Assembly (NCBI GenBank): GCA_013362195.1
Contig: JABFWM010000510.1
Span: forward strand, 1-21,711
DNA from: Acidobacteriota bacterium
GTDB lineage: Bacteria > Acidobacteriota > Vicinamibacteria > Vicinamibacterales > 2-12-FULL-66-21
Reading direction: 5' to 3'
DNA: 21,711 nt
Positions within the stretch are counted from its first letter, which is position 1. Every line of letters starts with the position of its first letter. A program made the translations under genes and the position numbers. Below are positions 11,335 to 19,064 of this stretch, piece after piece. The notes below the pieces were generated by a model. The model saw only the letters and a list, made by a program, of their open reading frames with translations. It was not told the DNA's origin and did not search any database.

Positions 11335-11484
11335 ATGGTCAAAGATCCCGTCTGTGGCATGACAATCGACGAGAAGAAGGCGGCCGGAAAGAGCGAGTAC
11401 CAGGGGCAGACCTATTACTTCTGCGCTCCTGGGTGTAAAACGAAGTTCGACGCCGACCCGGCGAAGTACGCGGGCAGGCAGTAG
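11335..11484 (+). CDS. Small YHS-domain protein (49 aa)
   Basis: A complete stand-alone YHS domain. It begins MVKDPVCGMTIDEKKAAGKS and continues with YQGQTYYFCAPGCKTKF, ending at Arg-Gln. The DPVCGM box and the later FCAPGC cysteines are the hallmark of YHS modules, which occur at the N-terminus of heavy-metal P-type ATPases and as small free proteins thought to bind metal ions. Three Cys residues (in VCGM, FCA and PGC) could ligate a metal. AGGAG at 11323-11327, 7 nt before the ATG, supports the start. It lies 84 nt after the TonB receptor on the same strand and is convergent with the following amidohydrolase, whose stop is 24 nt away. No P-type ATPase or other metal-transport gene is nearby, so its partner is unknown. 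Confidence 0.88.
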   Translation: MVKDPVCGMTIDEKKAAGKSEYQGQTYYFCAPGCKTKFDADPAKYAGRQ

Positions 11485-11508
11485 AACCGCGAACCCGACC
11501 GCAGGATC

Positions 11509-13197
11509 CTAGAACCGTTTTCCGGGACCCCACAAGGCACGGCCCGGTTTCGCGCCCGTGTGCTCGCCGTCCTTGAGGACCTGCACGCCGTTCACGAAAA
11601 CGTGCCGCATGCCGGCGGCATACTGGTGCGGGTTGTCGAACGTCGCGCGATCGGCAATCGTCGCCGGGTCGAAGACGACCACGTCGCCGAACATGCCCTC
11701 GCGAAGGAAACCGCGCCGATCGAGCTCGAGGTTGGCGGCCGGCAATCCGGTGAGGCGATAGACCGCATCGTCGAGCGTCAGCACCTTGTCTTCGCGCACA
11801 TACTTGCCGAGCAGGCGGGCGAAGTTGCCGTAGGCGCGCGGATGCGTCGACGACTTCGTGAACGGCGGTTCCGGCGCCATCGACTCGGCGTCGGAGCCGA
11901 ACGAGATCCAGGGCTGGCGCATCTGCTTCGCGACGTTCTCGTCCGACATCAGGAAGTAGATGGTGGCGACGCGCGACTCGTCCTCGGCGACGAGATCCAT
12001 GATCGTCTCTTCCGCGCTCTTGCCGCGCATCGCGGCCACCTGCGCGAGCGTTTTGCCGGTGAGCGGCTTCAACGCGTCGGATTTGAAGCCGACGAGCAGC
12101 ACGCGCTCCGGCGATCCCGCCGCCAGGTAGAGGTTCTCCCAGTCGGACGTCGGGGTCCTGATCGCGGCGGCAATCTTCGCGCGCTGCTGCGGGTCGCGCA
12201 GTCGCGTGAACGCGGCGTCCCAGCCGCCGTCGAGCACCCACGGCGGCATCGCCGCGTCGAGCCCGGTGGCGCCCGCGGTATAGGTGTACATGTCCGCGGT
12301 GATCCTGAGGCCCTGCGCGCGCGCACCGTTGATCGTCTTCAACACGCGGTCCATCTTCGCCCAGTTCGCGCGCCCGGCCGCCTTCAGGTGATAGATCTCC
12401 GCGGGGACGCCCGCCTCGCGCGCGATGCGCAGCACCTCGTCCACTGACTCCTCGAGGCGATTGCCTTCGCTGCGCATGTGCGTGATGTACTTGCCTCGGT
12501 AGGGCGCGGCCGCCTTGCACAGCTCGATCAGTTCGCCGGTCTTCGCGTAGAACCCCGGCGCGTAGATCAGCGACGATCCGACGCCGAGCGCACCCGCTTC
12601 CATCTCCTGCCGGACCAGCACCCGCATGCGCTCGAGCTCCTCCGGTGTCGGCGCGCGATCGTCGAGGCCCACGACGTATTCGCGGATCGTGGCCGCGCCG
12701 ATGAACGACGCCACGTTCGGCGCGACGCCGCGGCGCTCCAGATCCTTCAAGTACTCCGACAGCGTCGTCCAGGTGATGTCGTACTTCAGGTCGCCCTGCT
12801 CCTTGACGATGCGCTGTTTCATCGCGGGCGTCAGCGGCCCCATCGAGGCGCCTTCGCCGAAGATCTCGGTCGTGACGCCCTGCCGGATCTCCCCTTGAGA
12901 CCGGCCGTCCACGAGCAGCGACTCCGTCGACCACGAAAGCATGTTGATGAATCCGGGCGCGACGGCGAGTCCGCTCGCGTCCACGACAGTCGCGGCCGTC
13001 GCTCCCTCGAGCGCTCCGACCGCGGCGATGCGATCGCCGCGCAGCGCCACGTCCGCGCGCCGGCCCGGCGCGCCGGTGCCGTCGTAGACGGTGCCGCCGC
13101 GGATCAGGACGTCGAACGCCGCCGGCTGCGACGACGCGGTCACGAGTGAGAGGAGCACGAGAGCCGCGGCCGCAAGGGCGTGACGCATGGGGCGCAT
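11509..13197 (-). CDS. Exported D-aminoacylase-like amidohydrolase with an altered metal site
   Basis: Amidohydrolase-superfamily protein of the N-acyl-D-amino-acid deacylase group, 562 aa, with a signal peptide (MRPMRHALAAAALVLLSLVT, then ASSQ). The fold signature is present: FDVLIRGGTVYDGTGAPG at the N-terminal beta domain, then APGFIN, QGVTTEIFGEG, ITHMRSEG (His240), IYHLKAAG (His270), SFGSDAES (Asp436) and the family segment THPRAYGNFARLLGKYVRED. The usual HxH after PGF is missing: residues 82-90 read GFINMLSWS. The metal-bridging Cys of the VVGNCG motif is replaced in IFGEG, possibly by Glu115. Only His240, His270 and Asp436 remain of the classical ligands, so it may bind a single metal. 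Met4 is an alternative start. The substrate is not determinable; N-acyl-D-amino acids or small acylated peptides are the family default. Confidence 0.88.
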   Translation of the reverse strand: MRPMRHALAAAALVLLSLVTASSQPAAFDVLIRGGTVYDGTGAPGRRADVALRGDRIAAVGALEGATAATVVDASGLAVAPGFINMLSWSTESLLVDGRSQGEIRQGVTTEIFGEGASMGPLTPAMKQRIVKEQGDLKYDITWTTLSEYLKDLERRGVAPNVASFIGAATIREYVVGLDDRAPTPEELERMRVLVRQEMEAGALGVGSSLIYAPGFYAKTGELIELCKAAAPYRGKYITHMRSEGNRLEESVDEVLRIAREAGVPAEIYHLKAAGRANWAKMDRVLKTINGARAQGLRITADMYTYTAGATGLDAAMPPWVLDGGWDAAFTRLRDPQQRAKIAAAIRTPTSDWENLYLAAGSPERVLLVGFKSDALKPLTGKTLAQVAAMRGKSAEETIMDLVAEDESRVATIYFLMSDENVAKQMRQPWISFGSDAESMAPEPPFTKSSTHPRAYGNFARLLGKYVREDKVLTLDDAVYRLTGLPAANLELDRRGFLREGMFGDVVVFDPATIADRATFDNPHQYAAGMRHVFVNGVQVLKDGEHTGAKPGRALWGPGKRF

Positions 13198-13199
13198 CT

Positions 13200-13245
13200 T
13201 ACGTGAAATGCGTAGTGCGGGTCTGAAGCCCCCCTACGTGAAATG
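13200..13245. repeat. Short direct repeat TACGTGAAATG (two copies)
   Basis: TACGTGAAATG occurs at 13200-13210 and 13235-13245, 35 nt apart. Between them lies GGGTCTGAAG (13219-13228), the reverse complement of a segment found in both palindromes at 13266-13313. The arrangement suggests the remnant of a third, inverted copy of the same dispersed element. Confidence 0.7.
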
Positions 13246-13265
13246 ACGGCGACCCGATCAGGGTA

Positions 13266-13313
13266 GGCCGGGTCTTCAGACCCGGCGGCGGGCCGGGTCT
13301 TCAGACCCGGCGG
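13266..13313. repeat. Tandem REP-like palindrome (two identical copies, 25-nt period)
   Basis: Two identical 23-nt units at 13266-13288 and 13291-13313 are each built around the palindrome GCCGGGTCT-TC-AGACCCGGC. Each can fold into an 8-9 bp GC-rich hairpin on either strand. They lie between two minus-strand genes, after the stop of the creatininase-like gene and before the start of the amidohydrolase gene. There is no T tract, so a REP-type element, mRNA-stability hairpin or transcription barrier is more likely than a rho-independent terminator. It is not a CRISPR, because the spacer is only 2 nt. Confidence 0.85.
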
Positions 13314-13332
13314 AAGATGCGAGGTACACGCG

Positions 13333-14688
13333 TCAGTGTCCGCCCGGCCCACCCGGCCATCCCGGCCGCTTCAGGATCGTGGGCGGCGCGCTCGTGTTCG
13401 GCGGCGGATCGACGGTGTAGCGCCACGCTTCGATTTCCCATTGCTGGCCGACGCGCCGCAGGATCAGCGTGCACCATCCGGTGTAGGGACGCCGCGTTGC
13501 CGCGAGCTGCTCGCCGCCGACGTTGCGCAGCTCCCATTTGCCGTCTGCGAGCGCGACGTCGTGGGCGACGCAGCGGATGTCGTTCAGCGACAGCGCGTGG
13601 ACGCTGCCGCGATACTCATGCCGCGTGAACAGCTCGCGGCGGTTCTCGCGAATGATGTCGCGCCCCCGTTCGATGGCGCCGTCGGGATGGCGCATGTCGC
13701 CGCTCTCGGCGAACAGCGACGCGATGAGATCGGCGCGCATCTGGCTCCACGCCGCGCCGAACCGCGGCCCGATGGCGCGGATGGCGCGGTCGTCCTGCGG
13801 CGTGCAGCCGCCGTCGGTCATGGCAACGGACGGCCGTACTTCTGGAATGGCGTCCCGGAACGCGGGCGCCGACGCCTGGACGCCCGGCAGCGGCGCGGCG
13901 CGCACCTTCTCGATGTCGTCGATGACGTACTGGACGAGGCCTTCGACGAGGGCGCGTCCCTTCTCGCGCGTCGCGAGCGTGGCGTCGCCAGAGACGCCAG
14001 AGGCCGAATAGAAACCGGTCGCCCCGGGCCGGCGCGTCATCGGCCCGGAGCCCCGTCCGTACTCGCGTACCGCCTTCGTCATGTCCACCGCCAGCGGGTC
14101 CACGTACAACAGCATCGACGTTTCGACTTCGTCGGCGTGGGCGGTCGTGACCGCGCGCTGCTGCAGGGCGGGGATGCGCGGGACCGCCGCATCCATGTCG
14201 GTGTAGCCGAGCAGGATGCCCTCGTCGCGCAGACGCTCCGCCGCGCGCGCGAGCGGAACCGTCGTCGGCGCACCGGTGTTCAAGACATAGAACCGCCGGG
14301 GACCGGATCGCGCCAGGCTGCGGACGGCGTCGATCGTGAGGTCGCGGGCGGTGCCGGCGGTCAGCGATGCCGTGCCGGGATAATCGAGGTACGCCTGATA
14401 GAAGTGATAGGTGAGCAGTGGCGCGACAACAACCGCGCTCGCCTCCTGCACGCGCGACGTGAGATAGCGCGCGAGCCGCTCGTTCGCATTCAACTTCAGG
14501 TGCGGCCCGTGTTCGACCGCGCCTGCGCCCAGCGGAATGACGACGACGGCGGATGCGTTCAGCAGCGGTGCGGCGTCCACCCACGTCAGATCCGCTAGCG
14601 ACACGCCGCGACCAGCGCGCGTCGCCTGCGCCGCCAGCGCGACCGCACCTGCGACGGCGAATCCAAGTCCAACGACCGTTCGACGCAT
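13333..14688 (-). CDS. Exported creatininase-family protein fused to a SnoaL/DUF4440-like NTF2 domain
   Basis: A two-domain protein of 451 aa from the ATG at 14688, which gives the signal peptide MRRTVVGLGFAVAGAVALAA. An in-frame ATG 51 nt upstream would add a charged, Gly-rich leader and is less likely. Residues about 30-265 resemble the creatininase/creatinine-amidohydrolase family: VIPLGAGAVEHGPHLKLNAN, DYPGTASL, VLNTGAPTT and AHADEVETS. Residues about 295-430 look like a SnoaL/DUF4440 (NTF2-like) domain, with DRAIRAIGPRFGAAWSQMRADLIASLFAESG and a closing WEIEAWRYTV. The tail is Pro/Gly rich (RPGWPGGPGGH). Several creatininase ligands are replaced: the loop usually LGTD reads LNAN, and NGHxxN reads NTGAPT. 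Reaction chemistry is therefore uncertain. It is co-oriented with the D-aminoacylase-like gene, with the REP-like repeat between them. Confidence 0.82.
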   Translation of the reverse strand: MRRTVVGLGFAVAGAVALAAQATRAGRGVSLADLTWVDAAPLLNASAVVVIPLGAGAVEHGPHLKLNANERLARYLTSRVQEASAVVVAPLLTYHFYQAYLDYPGTASLTAGTARDLTIDAVRSLARSGPRRFYVLNTGAPTTVPLARAAERLRDEGILLGYTDMDAAVPRIPALQQRAVTTAHADEVETSMLLYVDPLAVDMTKAVREYGRGSGPMTRRPGATGFYSASGVSGDATLATREKGRALVEGLVQYVIDDIEKVRAAPLPGVQASAPAFRDAIPEVRPSVAMTDGGCTPQDDRAIRAIGPRFGAAWSQMRADLIASLFAESGDMRHPDGAIERGRDIIRENRRELFTRHEYRGSVHALSLNDIRCVAHDVALADGKWELRNVGGEQLAATRRPYTGWCTLILRRVGQQWEIEAWRYTVDPPPNTSAPPTILKRPGWPGGPGGH

Positions 14689-14802
14689 GCGCGTACCCCC
14701 GCCATTCAGACGTCGGCGCGAGCGGCCGGGACTGTACACTATTCGACCGGGGCGTCACTCCGAGCAGCGGCTCGGCGCTCTCCACGCCTCACATGGTCAT
14801 CA
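14689..14802. promoter_or_regulatory. Divergent intergenic region before the glycan-type gene set
   Basis: These 114 nt separate the creatininase-like gene (minus) from the methyltransferase (plus) and presumably carry both promoters. A TACACT (14735-14740) could be a plus-strand -10, but no good -35 accompanies it. A 6-bp hairpin CCGAGC-AGCG-GCTCGG (14760-14775) lies 27 nt before the methyltransferase ATG. Neither signal is strong. Confidence 0.3.
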
Positions 14803-15582
14803 ATGGCTGACTGGAACGCGAGATCCTACCACCAGATTTCCGCGCCCCAACAAGAGTGGGGACGCCGGGTGCTGGATCGCGTGGCGCTGGCCGGCGACGA
14901 AACCGCCATGGACCTCGGCTGCGGTACCGGGCGGCTGACCGCCCTCCTCGCCGAACGGCTGCCCCGCGGACGAGTGGTGGCGTTCGATCGGTCGTCGTCG
15001 ATGCTGTTCGAGGCGCAGCCCTGGCTGCGCTCGCAGGCGCCGCGCGTGATCGGGATCGTGATGGGCGACGGCGCGTCGCTGCCCTTCCTCCGCGCGTTCG
15101 ACCTGATCTTCAGCACCGCGACCTTTCACTGGATTCCCGACCACGGCGCGCTTTTTCGCTCGATCATCACCGCGCTCAAGCGGGGCGGCCGCCTCGAAGC
15201 GCAGTGCGGCGGCGGGCGGAACCTCGCGGCGCTGCGTGCGCGCGCCGACGCGCTCGCGCGCGAACCGCGTTTCACGCGCTTCTTCGACGGCTGGTCGGAG
15301 CCGTGGCATTTCGCGGATGAGGAGTCGACCCGCCGTCGTCTCGCGGCTGCCGGCTTCGAGGACATCGGCGTCAGCCTGGAGCCGAGCACGGTGACGTTCG
15401 CGACGCCCGTCGAATTTGCCGACTTCATCGCGACGGTCTGCATTCGCCCGCACCTCGCCCGCCTGCCGTTCGAAGATCGCGCGGCCTTTACGAACGCGCT
15501 GACGCTGCGCTCGCTGGCGGATCCCGAGCCGCTGACGCTCGACTACTGGCGGCTGAACATCCGCGCCCGACGTCCGGCATGA
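14803..15582 (+). CDS. SAM-dependent methyltransferase, trans-aconitate 2-methyltransferase-like
   Basis: Class I SAM-dependent methyltransferase, 259 aa, cytoplasmic. The opening MADWNARSYHQISAPQQEWG matches the start of Tam-like enzymes. Motif I is DLGCGTG at residues 37-43, the acidic end of strand beta-2 is VAFDRSSSM, and motif IV/V is FDLIFSTATFHWIPDHGALF. Downstream LKRGGRLEAQCGG is the post-motif strand. All features of a working methyltransferase are present. The acceptor cannot be fixed from the sequence: Tam-like enzymes methylate small carboxylates, but the context suggests another small molecule or a glycan precursor. No Shine-Dalgarno is evident. It is the first gene of a closely packed plus-strand set, and its stop overlaps the MutS-like gene by 4 nt (ATGA). 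Confidence 0.88.
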   Translation: MADWNARSYHQISAPQQEWGRRVLDRVALAGDETAMDLGCGTGRLTALLAERLPRGRVVAFDRSSSMLFEAQPWLRSQAPRVIGIVMGDGASLPFLRAFDLIFSTATFHWIPDHGALFRSIITALKRGGRLEAQCGGGRNLAALRARADALAREPRFTRFFDGWSEPWHFADEESTRRRLAAAGFEDIGVSLEPSTVTFATPVEFADFIATVCIRPHLARLPFEDRAAFTNALTLRSLADPEPLTLDYWRLNIRARRPA

Positions 15583-17390
15583 ACGCGCGCGACTGGCACG
15601 CGGACCGCGCCGCCTCCTGGACCGCCGCGCGCGATGCTGAAGCGGTGCGTGGGGCGCGGCTCTCGCGATGGCGGCTCGCGACCTTTCTGGGTGGCATCGC
15701 GCTGGCCTGGTGGGGGATCGATCGGGGCGCTGTCGCGCTCGTTGCCGGCGGCATCGGACTGCTCGGTGCGTTCGCGGCGCTGGTCGTCGTCCATGCGCGC
15801 GTGATCGACGCACGCGACCGTGCCGAGACCGCGCGCGACGTCAACGCGCAGGCGCTCGCGCGCATCGCCCGCGACTGGCGCGTGCTGGCCCAGGTGCCGC
15901 CGCCGCCGGCGCTCGACTTCGACGCGCATCCGTACGCGCGCGACCTCGATCTGTTCGGCCACGCGTCGCTCACCACGTATCTCGGACCCGGCGCCACCGG
16001 GTCCGGCACCAGCCTGCTCTCGGCGTGGCTGCTGACGCCGGCGGATCAGGCAACCGTCCGCGAGCGTCAGGACGCCGTCCGCGAGCTCGCGGCGCGCCGC
16101 GAGTGGCGCGAGGCGCTGACCACCGAGGGCCGGCTCGGGCCGATCGACGCGGCGGAGCTGCAGGCATTTCTCGCCTGGATCGAACGCGGCGACGTCGCGT
16201 CGCGGCCATGGCTTCGCGTCATCGTCCTCGTCCTCACGGCATGCATCATCTCGCTGATCGCGGCACAACTCGCCGGCATCACGCGTGACAGCTGGTGGCT
16301 GCTGCCGATGACCATCGGCATTGTCCTCTCGTTCGGGCGGGCGCGCCGGACCTATGCGGTGTTCGACCGCGTCTCGATTGGCGACCGCGCGCTGCGCCGC
16401 TACGCGGCAATGCTGGATCACGCGAGCCGCGACCGATGGTCGTCGCCGGCGCTGACCCGCCTGCAGGCCGTCATCCGCAGCGGCGGCGCGGCGCCGGCCG
16501 CGATTCGCCGCATCGCCCGTCTCGGGGAATGGTCGGAGCTGCGCACCGGCGCGGCCCTGCTGCACTTTCCGATTCAAGCGATCACCTTGTGGGATTTCCA
16601 CGTGCTCTTTGCCATCGAGCGGTGGCGCGCGCGCTGCGGCAGCCACGTCCGGAAATGGATCGAAGCGCTCGCGGAGGTGGACGCCCTGTCGGTCCTGGGC
16701 GCCGTTGCCGATCACGAACCTGACTGGGCGATGCCCGCCGTCGATCTCGCGCATGCGTCGGTGCGCGCGACGGCGATCGGGCATCCGCTCATTGCCGCGG
16801 ACCGGCGCGTCACGAACGACGTGACCGTCGGTCCTCCCGGATCGCTCCTGCTCGTCACGGGGTCGAACATGTCGGGGAAGAGCACGCTGCTGCGGGCCAT
16901 CGGCCTCAACATCGTGCTCGCGGAGGCTGGCGCACCGGTGTGCGCGGCCGCGTTCAGCATGCCGCCCGCATCGCTGTATACGAGCATCCGCGTACAGGAT
17001 TCACTCGAGCTCGGATTGTCTTACTTCATGGCGGCGCTGGCCCGGCTCAAGGCGATTGTCGATGCGGCGGAACGGCGCCGCGACCGGTCGCGGCCGCTCG
17101 TGTATTTATTGGACGAAGTGCTTCAAGGCACCAACAGCGTGGAGCGGGGCATCGCCGTCCGCGCGGTGGCCCGACATCTGCTTGATGCGGGAGCGATTGG
17201 CGCCATGACGACGCACGACCTCGCGCTGGCCGGCGAAGAACCCCTCGCCTCCGCCGCCACGCTGGTCCATTTCACCGAACACGTCGCACCCGACGGCACG
17301 ATGTCGTTCGACTACCGGCTCCGCGGCGGCCTGGCCACCTCGCGCAACGCGCTCCGTCTGATGCAGCTGATTGGTATCGATCCGAAATGA
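15579..17390 (+). CDS. Membrane-anchored MutS-family ATPase
   Basis: 603 aa. The C-terminal third is a clear MutS ABC-type ATPase: Walker A GSNMSGKST (about 428-436), RVQDSLELGLSYFMAALARL as the signature-like segment, Walker B LVYLLDE with LQGTN (about 508-518), and the MTTHDLALA switch His near 545. GHPLI before the ATPase domain is also MutS-like. The N-terminal half lacks the mismatch-recognition and connector domains of classical MutS. Instead it has hydrophobic helices at about 33-49 and 51-72, another pair at about 211-229 and 236-251, and helical core-like stretches. I infer a membrane-associated relative of MutS rather than a mismatch-repair MutS. It overlaps its upstream and downstream genes by 4 nt each, which implies translational coupling. 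Function is unknown; roles in DNA handling at the membrane or in an unrelated ATP-driven process are both open. Confidence 0.88.
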   Translation: MNARDWHADRAASWTAARDAEAVRGARLSRWRLATFLGGIALAWWGIDRGAVALVAGGIGLLGAFAALVVVHARVIDARDRAETARDVNAQALARIARDWRVLAQVPPPPALDFDAHPYARDLDLFGHASLTTYLGPGATGSGTSLLSAWLLTPADQATVRERQDAVRELAARREWREALTTEGRLGPIDAAELQAFLAWIERGDVASRPWLRVIVLVLTACIISLIAAQLAGITRDSWWLLPMTIGIVLSFGRARRTYAVFDRVSIGDRALRRYAAMLDHASRDRWSSPALTRLQAVIRSGGAAPAAIRRIARLGEWSELRTGAALLHFPIQAITLWDFHVLFAIERWRARCGSHVRKWIEALAEVDALSVLGAVADHEPDWAMPAVDLAHASVRATAIGHPLIAADRRVTNDVTVGPPGSLLLVTGSNMSGKSTLLRAIGLNIVLAEAGAPVCAAAFSMPPASLYTSIRVQDSLELGLSYFMAALARLKAIVDAAERRRDRSRPLVYLLDEVLQGTNSVERGIAVRAVARHLLDAGAIGAMTTHDLALAGEEPLASAATLVHFTEHVAPDGTMSFDYRLRGGLATSRNALRLMQLIGIDPK

Positions 17391-19003
17391 TCCCGACGAT
17401 GCGGGGCCGCGACACGCTCGCGGCCTCGGCCGTGTTTCTCGTCCTGATCACGCTGATGATGTGGCCGCAGGTGCGCCACATCGCCGACAGCGCGGTCGAG
17501 CACCAGGACGTCTACTTCAACATGTGGCGCCTGCACTGGTTCGCGCACGCGCTGACGTCGTCGCCGGCGCGGCTCCTCGACGGCAACATTTTCTATCCCG
17601 AGCCGCGGACGCTGACCTACTCCGACGCGATGGTCGTCGAAGGCGTCATCGCGGCGCCGCTCATCTGGATCGGCATCCCCCCGGTGCTGCTGCACAACCT
17701 GATGATCCTCGGCGCGATCGTCGCGTCGGCGGCCGGGCTCTTCGCGCTGGTCCGGTATCTGACGGCCAGCCGCGGCGCGGCGCTGCTGGCCGGCGCGATC
17801 TTCGCGCTCGCGCCGTATCGCCACGAACACATCATGCACATGGAACTGCAGTGGACGATGTGGATGCCGCTCGCGTTCCTGGCGCTGCACCGCGCGCTCG
17901 ACACCGGCGGACTGCGGCATGGACTGGCGACCGGCGCCGCCGTCGCCCTGCAGATGCTGTCGAGCATCTACTACGGGATCTTCCTCGCGACGCTGATTGC
18001 GCCGTGCGCGCTCCTGTTGATGGTTCGCGACCAGGGGACGACGTTCCGTCGCGCCATCCGGCCGCTCGCCGCCGGGGGCGCGCTGGCGCTGGTGATCTGC
18101 GGGCTCTACGCGCTGCCCTACCTCCGCACCCGCGACGTGCTGGGCGAACGGCCAGGCCCCGAGGTCTCGACGTTCAGCGCCCGTCCCGTCAGCTATCTGG
18201 TCGCGACGCCGACGAACTGGCTATATGGCGACGTCCTGGCACGTCGCGGCCGGCCCGAGCGGCGGCTCTTTCCGGGCGCCCTGGCCGCGCTCCTTGCCAC
18301 GATCGGATTGCTCCTGCGCGTGCCGTCGCGCCGGCAACTCGTGTATGTGATCGCGCTGGTCGCCGCGTTCGAGATGTCCCTTGGATTCAACGGCTATCTC
18401 TACTCGTTCCTCCACGAGCACGTGTCGGCCTACCGCGGCCTGAGAGCGCCCGCGCGCCTCGGTGTGTTCGTGCTGATGTTTCTCGCCGTCCTCGCGGGCT
18501 ACGGCTACCGCGCGCTCGCGGAGTCGCTCGGCCGGATGCCGCGCCGCCTCCTCGCCGGGGTGCTGCTCGCCGGCATGCTGACGGAGTACGCCGCCGCCAT
18601 GCCGCTCGTCACGTATCCAAACAAGGCACCCGCTGTCTATCGCGTGCTGGCGCAGCAGCCGTATGGGGTCGTCGCGGAGTTTCCGGTCCCCCGCGAGATC
18701 CCGGGACGCGACGCGGAATACAGCTTCATGTCGATCTTTCACTGGAAGCCGCTCGTGAACGGCTACAGCGGGATGTTTCCGCGGTCGTATCTCGAGCGGC
18801 TCGCGCGGCTCCTGTCGTTCCCGCATCGCACGGCAATCGCGCAACTTCGCCGCGACGGCGTCCGCTATGTCGTGGTCCATTCGACGAGTTATACGACGGG
18901 TGAATTCCTCGATATCCGGACGTCGCTGACGGCGCAGGGCCTCGCCGAGCTTGGCGTCTTCGACGACGCCGAAGGTCCCGCCGCCCTCTACCAGCTTCAG
19001 TGA
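17387..19003 (+). CDS. Polytopic membrane protein, probable GT-C-type glycosyltransferase
   Basis: 538 aa with about ten hydrophobic segments, for example residues 11-27, 84-101, 104-122, 129-143, 182-210, 224-245, about 290-306, 314-332 and 360-380. The first luminal loop contains EHQDVYFNMWRLHWFAHAL and then FYPEPRTLTYSDAMVVEG, a layout typical of GT-C enzymes that take sugar from a polyprenyl-phosphate donor; the Glu-Asp acids in the first loop could be catalytic. A soluble C-terminal domain (about 400-538) follows. I cannot assign a specific family, and a non-enzymatic membrane protein of the YfhO type remains possible. It starts by a 4-nt ATGA overlap with the MutS-like gene; an in-frame ATG at 17399 is the alternative. 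Next to two GT2 enzymes, a role in surface glycan assembly is plausible. Confidence 0.75.
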   Translation: MIPTMRGRDTLAASAVFLVLITLMMWPQVRHIADSAVEHQDVYFNMWRLHWFAHALTSSPARLLDGNIFYPEPRTLTYSDAMVVEGVIAAPLIWIGIPPVLLHNLMILGAIVASAAGLFALVRYLTASRGAALLAGAIFALAPYRHEHIMHMELQWTMWMPLAFLALHRALDTGGLRHGLATGAAVALQMLSSIYYGIFLATLIAPCALLLMVRDQGTTFRRAIRPLAAGGALALVICGLYALPYLRTRDVLGERPGPEVSTFSARPVSYLVATPTNWLYGDVLARRGRPERRLFPGALAALLATIGLLLRVPSRRQLVYVIALVAAFEMSLGFNGYLYSFLHEHVSAYRGLRAPARLGVFVLMFLAVLAGYGYRALAESLGRMPRRLLAGVLLAGMLTEYAAAMPLVTYPNKAPAVYRVLAQQPYGVVAEFPVPREIPGRDAEYSFMSIFHWKPLVNGYSGMFPRSYLERLARLLSFPHRTAIAQLRRDGVRYVVVHSTSYTTGEFLDIRTSLTAQGLAELGVFDDAEGPAALYQLQ

Positions 19004-19064
19004 TCCGACCCGCCGACCTCTGCTGGTACCGATGTTGCTCTGCCGCCCGGCGCGGAGGCACCCA

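Noticed and set aside
13266..13313. CRISPR-like array
   Set aside because: Two 23-nt copies separated by only 2 nt, no spacers and no cas genes; the palindromic structure fits a REP-like element.
15579..17390. Canonical mutS mismatch-repair gene
   Set aside because: Too short, has membrane helices and lacks the N-terminal mismatch-recognition domain; only the ATPase domain matches.
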